From: JAIYDQ01 sp034408855
GTDB taxonomy: Bacteria; Planctomycetota; Planctomycetia; Pirellulales; Pirellulaceae
Reading direction: 5' to 3'
Assembly (NCBI GenBank): GCA_034408855.1
Contig: JAWXCK010000152.1
Location: forward strand, 33,159 to 97,158
Length of the DNA stretch: 64,000 nt
Positions 8,020 to 15,502 of this stretch are shown here, in pieces. Numbering within the stretch: the first letter of the stretch is position 1; every line of letters starts with the position of its first letter. Under the pieces are notes generated by a model. That model did not search any database. It worked only from the letters and a program-made list of their open reading frames with translations, and was not told where the DNA came from. A program made the translations under genes and the position numbers.

Positions 8020-8212
8020 GGTTGACTCAGCACGACAGATGGATATGCTGAGTTTGAAGGTTTCGTCGAACCACCTGGATGGGTGGTACCTCAAAGACCG
8101 AAGTTCTCCAGCTCGGGAAGAGAAAAAGCCTACGGCCACTGGCTTTTTCCGCAGGCTTGACTGTGAAGCAGCAGTCATTCCTGCCCGAAGCTGGCGGACG
8201 GTTTTTCTTTTG
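8020..8212 (+). ncRNA. Candidate structured RNA or leader upstream of rsmH
   Basis: Four or five stems can be drawn by eye in under 200 nt. Hairpin 1 is ACTCAGCA (8025-8032) with TGCTGAGT (8046-8053). Hairpin 2 is ACCACC (8070-8075) with GGTGGT (8082-8087). A closing stem joins 8108-8117 (CCAGCTCGGG) to 8184-8194 (CCCG-a-AGCTGG). Inside it are hairpin 3 (GAAAAAGCC, 8122-8130, with GGCTTTTTC, 8141-8149) and hairpin 4 (GCAGG..TGACTG, 8151-8163, with CAGTCA..CCTGC, 8172-8184). The last stem is followed by GGTTTTTCTTTT. The result is a multibranched fold ending in a U-rich run. I do not recognise the family (not SRP, RNase P or tmRNA). It could be a free small RNA or the rsmH leader. Confidence 0.5.
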
Positions 8213-8237
8213 TTCTCTTCAACGATCATGTAAGTGC

Positions 8238-9164
8238 ATGTTGCCAATTGCTACCGCACATGTACCTGTTCTCAACGCCGAAGTTATCGAATGGTCAAAC
8301 GTCTCGGAATCGATGACGCTCGTCGATGGGACGTTAGGTGGAGCTGGTCATGCAAAATTGCTGCTTCAAAAACTAAACGCATCAGGCAGACTCATTGGAC
8401 TCGATCGCGATCCGGAGGCCATTGAACGATCTCGCAGTATTCTATCGATCGGTGTACAGGCGATCGGTGTACAGGCGATCGGTGTACAGGATGCTCCGCG
8501 TATCGATCTGGTATGTCAAAGTTATCGCGAGCTGCCAACGGTGCTTGAAGAACTCTCCATTCCTCAGATTGATCTCATTCTGCTCGATCTAGGATTATCC
8601 AGTGACCAACTGGCATGTCGCGATCGAGGTTTCTCGTTTCGAACGGGTGGGCCACTCGATTTGCGATTTAATCCAACCGAAGGAATACCTGCCAGTGAAT
8701 TACTCGCGTGGATCGGCGAAGAGAAGCTCGCCAATATCATCTACGAGTTCGGAGAAGAACGGTTTAGTCGCCGAATTGCCAAAGCGATCGTCGAACGCCG
8801 TCGAAGCAATCCGGTGACGACCGCCGAGCAACTTCACGACCTTATTCATCGCGTCGTGCCGGGACGAACGCATGGGCGGGTCGACTCAGCGACACGGACT
8901 TTTCAAGCGTTGCGGATCGCCGTCAACGAAGAGCTTGAACATCTTCAATTTGCGTTGCAAGAGCTCCCGAAACACCTAGCACCGGGCGGCCGCTTTCTCG
9001 CCATCAGTTTCCACTCGCTCGAAGACCGATTGGTGAAGAACGCTTTTCGCGATCACCCTTTACTCAATCGACTAACCAAAAAGCCAATTGGGCCAAGCGA
9101 TCGTGAATGTCAAGAAAATCCGCGTTCGCGGAGTGCAAAACTCCGAGTTGCCGAACGCGTTTAA
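8238..9164 (+). CDS. rsmH: 16S rRNA (cytosine(1402)-N(4))-methyltransferase
   Basis: A 308-aa protein of the usual RsmH/MraW length. It opens with HVPVLNAEVIEW and has the SAM-binding loop DGTLGGAGH, LIGLDRDPEAIERS, the DLGLSSDQL and GGPLDLRFNP motifs, and the closing FLAISFHSLEDRLVKNAFR. It methylates N4 of C1402 in the 16S rRNA decoding centre using SAM. I chose the ATG at 8238 because the homology begins there. The frame is open back to 8079, through the candidate RNA. It is not followed by ftsL/ftsI/mur genes as in the classical dcw cluster. An in-frame 15-bp triplication occurs at 8446-8490. Confidence 0.95.
   Translation: MLPIATAHVPVLNAEVIEWSNVSESMTLVDGTLGGAGHAKLLLQKLNASGRLIGLDRDPEAIERSRSILSIGVQAIGVQAIGVQDAPRIDLVCQSYRELPTVLEELSIPQIDLILLDLGLSSDQLACRDRGFSFRTGGPLDLRFNPTEGIPASELLAWIGEEKLANIIYEFGEERFSRRIAKAIVERRRSNPVTTAEQLHDLIHRVVPGRTHGRVDSATRTFQALRIAVNEELEHLQFALQELPKHLAPGGRFLAISFHSLEDRLVKNAFRDHPLLNRLTKKPIGPSDRECQENPRSRSAKLRVAERV
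8446..8490 (+). repeat. Three perfect 15-bp tandem repeats inside rsmH
   Basis: CGATCGGTGTACAGG is repeated three times without a mismatch (8446-8460, 8461-8475, 8476-8490). The unit is a multiple of three, so the frame is kept, and it encodes IGVQ(A/D) three times. It lies just after the LDRDPEAI region, where family members normally have a short variable loop. Confidence 0.95.
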
Positions 9165-9242
9165 GAGGCAGTTAAGAATAACTACCTAAATTTAGGGGTA
9201 CTTGGTTAATCGCATTTTTCAATCCGCCAGCAGCAAGAATTT

Positions 9243-9290
9243 CGTTTAACAGTCAGCCGAAGGCGAACTCGAAAGTCTTGACGACTTTCG
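9243..9290. repeat. Partial copy of the CGTTTAACAGTCAGCCGAAGG dispersed repeat, with hairpin
   Basis: Positions 9243-9271 match the left arm of the large palindrome at 20697-20725 at 28 of 29 positions. The right part is a different short hairpin (CGAAAGTC at 9270-9277 with GACTTTCG at 9283-9290). It sits between the convergent rsmH and giant dehydrogenase genes, where it may help termination from both sides. Confidence 0.8.
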
Positions 9291-12200
9291 CTACGGTTCT
9301 TCCTTCGACTTGTCGACTTTCTTTTGCGCCGCGAGAAATTCGAGTAGATCGAGAAACTCCGATGGCGCGATGGTTTTGATGAGTCCCTCGGGCATCGAAC
9401 TAGCATTCATCTCCTTGCGAACTTCGATATCGTCCTTGAGGACTTCGGCTGGCTTTCCGGTCGATGTGCCTAGCGTTAGTACCGCCTCTGTTTCCTTGAG
9501 AATAAAGCCGTTGATGACTTCACCATCCGTCGTGAGCACTTGAACGGTTTCGAACCCCTTCGCGATTTTTTCATTTGGCCAAAGCATATGCTTTACAAGC
9601 TCTTCTCGTTTGTACTTGATGCCAACGTCTTCAAGTTTCGGACCAAATTCCTTGCCAACTTTCCCAATCACATGGCAGGCCGAACAGACGCGAGTAAAGA
9701 CAACTTCACCTTGTTTTGCTTTGCCGCCTTTGATACCAGCCAGCGTCGTGATGGCTTTTTCTCGCTGCGTTTGGCTAGCCTCGGGATCCTCGGCCGTCAT
9801 GAGCGGTTTGACGGCCAAACCGCCTGGACCGGTTGAGCGTTTGAAGGTGTCGAAATAGTCTTTCCATTTCTTCGGGGCATTTGCGAAAAAAGTCCCGCTC
9901 TTCTCGGCTTCGTCAGTGATGGGCTTTAAAGCCAGCAAAGTATGCTCGATGGTGTAGTCCAACCAGTAGTCGAGCGGAAGATCGGTAACGCTTAGCGTGA
10001 CTTCCACAGATTCAAGCGATTGGAAAAAGCTAAGTCCTCGCACCGCTTCTAAACGAACTCGTGGGTGGTTATCTTTGGCAGCTCGGCGAAGCAAAGCAAA
10101 GGCATTTGGACAATAGTCTCGCGTGTCGATCACGCTGTGAACGACGGCGGCTCGAGCATGAAAGTCATCGCATTCCATAATGCGATCGACCAACTTTGGA
10201 TCTAGTCGACGGAAACTCTCCTGCGTCCACATGGCTTCGCAAAGTTTGTTTGGCGACGACTCGCCATCGATCCATTGAGAAACGGCTGCCAAAACATCGT
10301 CAGCGTTGCGGGTCCGCAGTTCGGTTCGCGTTCGATAGCGTGTTCGTGGCTCGTACTCGTTAAGTTGTTGTAATAACTGAGGGATTGTTTTACCAGCTTG
10401 GGTAACCGGTTCAAGCAGCGGTTTGTTTTTGTTAATCAGTCGATACATTCGACCGTGTTCATGATCGCGATTCGGGTCGCGCTGAGAATACTGCATGTGC
10501 CCGATTAAAGCGCTACACCAATCGCCGAACCAAAGTGCACCATCGGGTCCGATCTGCGGATCGACCGGACGAAAGAAATTATCGGTTGAATCCAACAGAT
10601 TTTCGATGCGTTTGCCAGAAAAACCCGCCGTTCCGCTTTCGTCTTCCATGGTAAAGCGTGGCATACCGTGCATGTTGATCACGCAAGCATAAATAAATTG
10701 CCCTTGAACATCGTCAGGAAAATGCCGCGATAGCAAGAATTCGTTGCCGACGGCTGGTCGCATTCCTTCGTTATCAAAATTCGGAGTCATCGTTCGGCGC
10801 GATGAAACTGGAAATCCAGAGAGTGGGCTTGTCCAATGTTGCTGGGCATTGGTTCCGTCGCCGATTATTCCCTGCCCCCATTGATCGAAGACTAAGCACC
10901 ATGGATTTCCATAACCTGGAGTCCGAAAATGTTCCATTTTCATCGAGAGCGGATCGAGAACATAAGCTCCCGATGGCCCCTTGTTGCGGAACGGCCCCCA
11001 AGGAGTTTCCAGTGCCGTTGACATCGAAACGCCTTCCAACATAAAGAGTCGACCGCTATGTGAGAACTCGAAAGCCCCCATGGTGTGATGAGTATCGTCG
11101 GTCGCAATTCCATCGATGAGCTGGGTCGCTTCATCGGCTTTGTCATCGCCATCGGTATCGCGAAGAAAGAGGATACGCGGTTCATCGACCACTAAAACCC
11201 CATCTTGAAAAAACTGGAAACCCGTCGGGCAAATCAGCTTATCGTAAAACGTCTTGCAAATATCGGCCTTGCCATCCTTGTCAGTATCTTCCAAGATAAA
11301 AAGCTTATCACCTGGCTTCGACGCCCCTGGTAGCCATTGCGGGTAATTGATCATGCATGAGACCCACAATCGACCGCGGCTATCAAAGGCGAGCTGCGTA
11401 GGATTCGCAAACTCGGGAAATTCGCGTTCCGAGGCAAATAATTGTACTTCAAAGCCTTCAGGAACTTTCATCTGTGCGATCGACTCTTCCGGCGTCGGAT
11501 AAATCAAGGTGGTTGGTTCGCGTTTTTCGCGAAACTTCTCGTCACGAGTTCCAAACATTGTCTCGGGAATAAAAACTTCGCCTGTCTTTGAGTCATCAGG
11601 TTTGTCGGCAACGGGCTTATCGGCGAGTAAATCCCAAATGTACTGATCGCGGACGTCGACCATTTTGCGGATTTTTTGAAATTCCTTAGGGTAGGTTTCG
11701 GTATCCCAAGTCCGGCGACCACCGTAGACGTACCAGCCATTGAGCATCCGATAGTCTTGCAAATGCATCCAAGACTTGTCGTTGACTACTTCTCGAATCT
11801 TCGCAAATTTTGAAATATCGACACCTGTTGGATGCCGATCGTCAAAAAGGCTTTGATCGAGCTGCACCGCGATGACTCGGTCGCCGTGCTCGTTATGATG
11901 GGCGCCATTGGTCGTGTGCTGTATTCCCGCTACTTCGTTAAATGCTTTGAGAGTGGGAGCAAACAAATCAACAAACGGAAAGGCACTCTCGTTTGCCAGC
12001 TTGGCGATTTCTTTAGTATAAGCTTCCAAGACTTTGTTATCTGACGCACCGTCAGGGAGATAGCGACTATCCGATGCTTCGAAAGCAATCGGGCTAATCA
12101 GAACAAATTTTGGCTCGACACCGTCCTTGGTAAATTTCTTTTTCGCATTGTCGATCCACGTTTGATACTGATCTCGAAACGCTTTTAATTTCTCGGGTAA

Positions 12201-13616
12201 GACGCCATCAAAGTGTTCGTTGAAGCCAAAGAAGCAAATAAAAACTTCGGGACCGAAAACTTCGAAAGGGTCGTCGATCTTGGAGTAGTTATCCGGTCGC
12301 TGCTGCAGTCCAACGGCATCTGCTGGCCAGCCAAAATTGCGGATGCAGAGTTGCTTGTCAGGAAAACGCGTATGCAAGAGACTTTCGAAGTAACCGAATA
12401 AATTCATTCTTTCAGCCAGCGACCCGCCAACAAATGCAATCCTTTGCCGCTGCTTAAATTGCAACCGAGGAGATTGCCGCAAAGCACCAGCGTCCTTGGG
12501 GGGCAACTTAGCTTTTGGAGTGTCGCGAAATGGCCAATCGGGAGACTCAGGAACATCTGGACGAACGGGAGATTTTCCAAGTCCAAAATCGTCGGGTTTT
12601 AGAGTGGCATTTTTCCAAAAGGAAGGATCCTTGATAAAGCCATAGAAACTAGGATAGAACGCATCGACGAAGGCAACGTCGGCTTTGGCAGGAACGTCGC
12701 GACCGGTTAGATAATACGCTGCATTGACAATTAGGCGACGCAAATCTTCATTCACAAAATCGAGCGAAGCGCCACTGGTCGTGCAGAATGCGTTTCCGGT
12801 TCCGCTGCCATTGGGACGTTGGTATCGATGAAGCCAAGCTAACGGTTGCATGACCTTGTTTTGCTCGCCGACAACGTTGGCCGATTTCGGATCCAGCGAC
12901 TCAGTAACCGCTCCGCGAAGCAGAACCGTATCTTCATTGGTTAAGTGTGAAACACCGTAGATATCCGACGCTGTGAAAATATCTGTTACGCCATTCAAAA
13001 TAGGATTGGACGATTGAGACGCTTCGAGCACTCCGCGTCCGCCTTGAATTTTGTGCTTTCCGTGGTGACTTACCCAAGTCTCACCGAGAATTTTGAGTCC
13101 AAATTCGCCGTAGGATACGCCCCCAAAATTGCCTTTGCCGCTAAATGCATGCGTCGATGTCCGAATCCCGATGATCGGCTTTCCTGTATCGAGAAAGCGC
13201 GTGATATGCTGGGCGTCATCCGACGACGGATGACGAAATCGAGTCCCTATCAGCATTAAATCCGCCGAAGCAAGAACGTCCCATCCTCGAACGCCTGCGG
13301 AATTATTGGGGTCGATATAATCCGCTCCATCGGGTCCGAATGAGAAGAGGACCGTGCATTTAAAGCCATGCTTTTGCGATAGGATTTTCGCCAGCATCGG
13401 CATCGATTCTTCAGTCCGATATTCTTCGTCACCAGAAACGAGAACAATGTGTTTTGCTTTTTCAGCAGCCAAGCCCGATGTGGTTGCTGCTTCAAAAACC
13501 AGCCGGTCGGCTGCCTGAACACCACTTAAGTTTAACGATAGGGTAAGGCACGCTGAGCCTGAAAGTAGGAACAGGATCGATCGGATCGGATGCTGAAGAA
13601 ATTGCATTGAAGTCAT
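9291..13616 (-). CDS. Giant secreted PVC-type fusion: ThuA + SGNH hydrolase + dehydrogenase propeller + cytochrome c
   Basis: Counting from an open frame that begins at 13682, the protein has 1463 residues. A signal peptide precedes a ThuA-like domain (about 75-330; HIVLVSGDEEYRTEESMPML). Next is an SGNH/GDSL-type domain (about 410-660; FVGGSLAERMNLFGYFE), then a PVC membrane-bound dehydrogenase propeller (about 730-1130; FEVQLFASEREFPEFANP, LAFDSRGRLWVS), a HEAT-like helical stretch, and a C-terminal cytochrome c with CSACH (Cys1333, Cys1336, His1337). Such proteins act in the periplasm on sugars and pass electrons to the heme. ThuA is tied to 3-keto-trehalose formation. The start is uncertain: I chose ATG 13616, ATG 13607 is also possible, and neither has a strong ribosome-binding site. 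Confidence 0.88.
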   Translation of the reverse strand: MTSMQFLQHPIRSILFLLSGSACLTLSLNLSGVQAADRLVFEAATTSGLAAEKAKHIVLVSGDEEYRTEESMPMLAKILSQKHGFKCTVLFSFGPDGADYIDPNNSAGVRGWDVLASADLMLIGTRFRHPSSDDAQHITRFLDTGKPIIGIRTSTHAFSGKGNFGGVSYGEFGLKILGETWVSHHGKHKIQGGRGVLEASQSSNPILNGVTDIFTASDIYGVSHLTNEDTVLLRGAVTESLDPKSANVVGEQNKVMQPLAWLHRYQRPNGSGTGNAFCTTSGASLDFVNEDLRRLIVNAAYYLTGRDVPAKADVAFVDAFYPSFYGFIKDPSFWKNATLKPDDFGLGKSPVRPDVPESPDWPFRDTPKAKLPPKDAGALRQSPRLQFKQRQRIAFVGGSLAERMNLFGYFESLLHTRFPDKQLCIRNFGWPADAVGLQQRPDNYSKIDDPFEVFGPEVFICFFGFNEHFDGVLPEKLKAFRDQYQTWIDNAKKKFTKDGVEPKFVLISPIAFEASDSRYLPDGASDNKVLEAYTKEIAKLANESAFPFVDLFAPTLKAFNEVAGIQHTTNGAHHNEHGDRVIAVQLDQSLFDDRHPTGVDISKFAKIREVVNDKSWMHLQDYRMLNGWYVYGGRRTWDTETYPKEFQKIRKMVDVRDQYIWDLLADKPVADKPDDSKTGEVFIPETMFGTRDEKFREKREPTTLIYPTPEESIAQMKVPEGFEVQLFASEREFPEFANPTQLAFDSRGRLWVSCMINYPQWLPGASKPGDKLFILEDTDKDGKADICKTFYDKLICPTGFQFFQDGVLVVDEPRILFLRDTDGDDKADEATQLIDGIATDDTHHTMGAFEFSHSGRLFMLEGVSMSTALETPWGPFRNKGPSGAYVLDPLSMKMEHFRTPGYGNPWCLVFDQWGQGIIGDGTNAQQHWTSPLSGFPVSSRRTMTPNFDNEGMRPAVGNEFLLSRHFPDDVQGQFIYACVINMHGMPRFTMEDESGTAGFSGKRIENLLDSTDNFFRPVDPQIGPDGALWFGDWCSALIGHMQYSQRDPNRDHEHGRMYRLINKNKPLLEPVTQAGKTIPQLLQQLNEYEPRTRYRTRTELRTRNADDVLAAVSQWIDGESSPNKLCEAMWTQESFRRLDPKLVDRIMECDDFHARAAVVHSVIDTRDYCPNAFALLRRAAKDNHPRVRLEAVRGLSFFQSLESVEVTLSVTDLPLDYWLDYTIEHTLLALKPITDEAEKSGTFFANAPKKWKDYFDTFKRSTGPGGLAVKPLMTAEDPEASQTQREKAITTLAGIKGGKAKQGEVVFTRVCSACHVIGKVGKEFGPKLEDVGIKYKREELVKHMLWPNEKIAKGFETVQVLTTDGEVINGFILKETEAVLTLGTSTGKPAEVLKDDIEVRKEMNASSMPEGLIKTIAPSEFLDLLEFLAAQKKVDKSKEEP

Positions 13617-13682
13617 CGAGTAGGGTGGGAGGAAGGGAAAGCCCGATAAACATTTTAGAAAACTGTTCACTATCATAGTCAA

Positions 13683-14057
13683 AGATTAACCGCCTAGCGA
13701 GGGTTGGTCTGGGCTGTTGAACATGTGAGCGGCACGGTGCTAGCCGCAGGTTCTTCTCTTCAACTGTTCGATGAATCCCAAGTGCTTTCGGAACCCGTGG
13801 CTAGCTCCATCGGCTCTCATTTGGGCATTTCCAACAGTTCCAGGTTGGATAAATTTCTGGCCATTTCGTAGCATCGAAATGGCATTTTTGTGCTCACGTA
13901 ACAAAGTTAATTGTTTACAATAGGTCCATGTCTTCTGTTCATCAGTGTCCGTTCAATTTAAGGTAGTCCACTACCTCATAATTTTTCGGCCAATGGTTAG
14001 TCGGAGATAAACGCCTACCTGCCTCACTACCCTTGCTTCCTTGGAGCCCCACCGATT
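13683..14057. other. Divergent intergenic region with dispersed-repeat fragments
   Basis: About 375 bp between divergent genes, so promoters in both directions are expected here. Two repeat fragments are visible. One near 13720-13755 (GTGAGCGGCACGG) resembles the edge of the large palindrome at 20.7 kb in reverse orientation. The other is the element at 13781-13825. No gene is apparent. Confidence 0.5.
13781..13825. repeat. Dispersed repeat with core CCGTGGCTAGCtCCATCGGCT
   Basis: This segment is similar over about 44 bp to 24132-24175, including AGTG..TTCGGA, CCGTGGCTAGC and CCATCGGCT. Related CGTGGCTAGCG fragments flank the 97-bp repeat near 53750. It is an intergenic dispersed element of unknown function. 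Confidence 0.65.
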
Positions 14058-15401
14058 ATGTCGAATAACTCTCCGCGTCGTCAGTTTCTCAAATCGTCGG
14101 CACTTGTCGGCACTTCATTAGCCTTTTCAGCCGTAAGCTACCAGAGGATACTTGGTGCGAACGAAAGATTGCGAGTGGCAAGTATTGGAACAGGGGGTAA
14201 AGGTTGGGGCGACTTGACGGCGGTGGCGGCCAGTCCGGCGGTCGACGTTGTAGGGCTTTGCGATATCGATAGCGGCGAAGATCGATTGGGGCAAGCATCT
14301 GAAAAATATCCGCAAGCGGCGACCTATGCCGATTGGCGGCGGTTGCTTGACGATTCAAAACGCTTCGACGCCGCGATTGTTTCGACGCCCGATTTTATGC
14401 ATGCGCCTATTGGTTTAGCTGCGATGCACCTTGGCAAACATATCTATTGCCAGAAACCGCTGACGCACACGCTCTATGAAGCCCGACAAATGCAGAACGC
14501 GGCTACTAAATTCAAGGTCGTTACGCAAATGGGAAATCAAATTCAATCGCACACCGCCTATCGAACGTCGGTTGCGATGGTTCAAAAAGGATTGATCGGC
14601 CAAATCAAGTCGGTTCATTCTTGGCAAAGCGGGACACCAAAATGGCCGCGAGCTATCGAACGTCCCGACGGTGCGGACCCCATTCCTGGGAACGTACGAT
14701 GGGATCTTTGGCAAGGCGTTGCCGGAGAACGACCTTTTAAGGAAGGAATGTATCATCCGTTTAGTTGGAGAGGCTGGCAAGAATACGGTACCGGACAGCT
14801 CGGTGACTTTGGTTGTCACATTCTCGATCCAGTATTCACCTCGCTGAAACTCAGTGCGCCAATATCGATGATCGCCGAAGCCCCAGCCATTCATCGAGAA
14901 ACCTGGACGAACATGGCGGTCGTAAAATATGTCTTTCCAAAAACCGAGTATACGTTGGATCCATCATTGCCGGTAACTTGGTATGACGGTGAAGGACTCA
15001 AACCACCGCGAGAGTTGTTTTCTGATATTCCTGAATCGTATCCATTGCCTTCAGCCGGATCGGTTTTGATTGGGACGAAAGGTTCGCTGGTGATTCCGCA
15101 TGTCGCGACACCGAAGCTATTCCCAGAAGAAAAATTCGAATCGAAAGAGCTTCCGAATGTTGCGGGTGTCGATCACTACGTTCAATGGGCAGATGCCTGC
15201 CGCGGTGTAGGGACTACGACATCGCATTTCGGCTACTCTGGACCGTTGACGGAAACAGTCATGCTTGGAACGATCGCGATTCGCCTTCCTGGTACTCAAC
15301 TAAAATGGAATGCGTCACAGCTTCAAGTAACCGGATCTGACGCCGCTCAATGGATGCTTAATAAGCATTATCGAACCGGCTGGGAGCCGGCTTGGGTTTA
15401 G
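14058..15401 (+). CDS. Tat-exported Gfo/Idh/MocA-family oxidoreductase
   Basis: A 447-aa protein with a twin-arginine signal (PRRQFLKSSALVGTSLAFSA, about 6-25). A Rossmann domain follows (RVASIGTGGKGWGD, VVGLCDID), then the family motif GKHIYCQKPLTHT, whose EKP-like lysine is the usual catalytic residue (here QKP). The C-terminal sheet domain has GQLGDFGCHILD. Exported planctomycete members of this family carry bound NAD(P) and are thought to oxidise or reduce sugars at C3 in the periplasm. It lies next to the DUF1080-dehydrogenase gene and opposite the ThuA fusion, which fits a 3-keto-sugar pathway. The substrate is unknown. Confidence 0.92.
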   Translation: MSNNSPRRQFLKSSALVGTSLAFSAVSYQRILGANERLRVASIGTGGKGWGDLTAVAASPAVDVVGLCDIDSGEDRLGQASEKYPQAATYADWRRLLDDSKRFDAAIVSTPDFMHAPIGLAAMHLGKHIYCQKPLTHTLYEARQMQNAATKFKVVTQMGNQIQSHTAYRTSVAMVQKGLIGQIKSVHSWQSGTPKWPRAIERPDGADPIPGNVRWDLWQGVAGERPFKEGMYHPFSWRGWQEYGTGQLGDFGCHILDPVFTSLKLSAPISMIAEAPAIHRETWTNMAVVKYVFPKTEYTLDPSLPVTWYDGEGLKPPRELFSDIPESYPLPSAGSVLIGTKGSLVIPHVATPKLFPEEKFESKELPNVAGVDHYVQWADACRGVGTTTSHFGYSGPLTETVMLGTIAIRLPGTQLKWNASQLQVTGSDAAQWMLNKHYRTGWEPAWV

Positions 15402-15502
15402 AGAGTTATGTTTGCATTAAAGTAAGTTGTTATTGAGTTCGAGATTGAGGGCGTGCCACCCAGCGTTGAGAAAAGTATTTTTATCAGATTCCCTTTTTTG
15501 AA

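Noticed and set aside
8120..8200. Possible cobalamin riboswitch (GCCACTG and GGGAAG are present)
   Set aside because: The conserved boxes are in the wrong order and the CAGGAGACC-type box is missing; the stems form a different fold.
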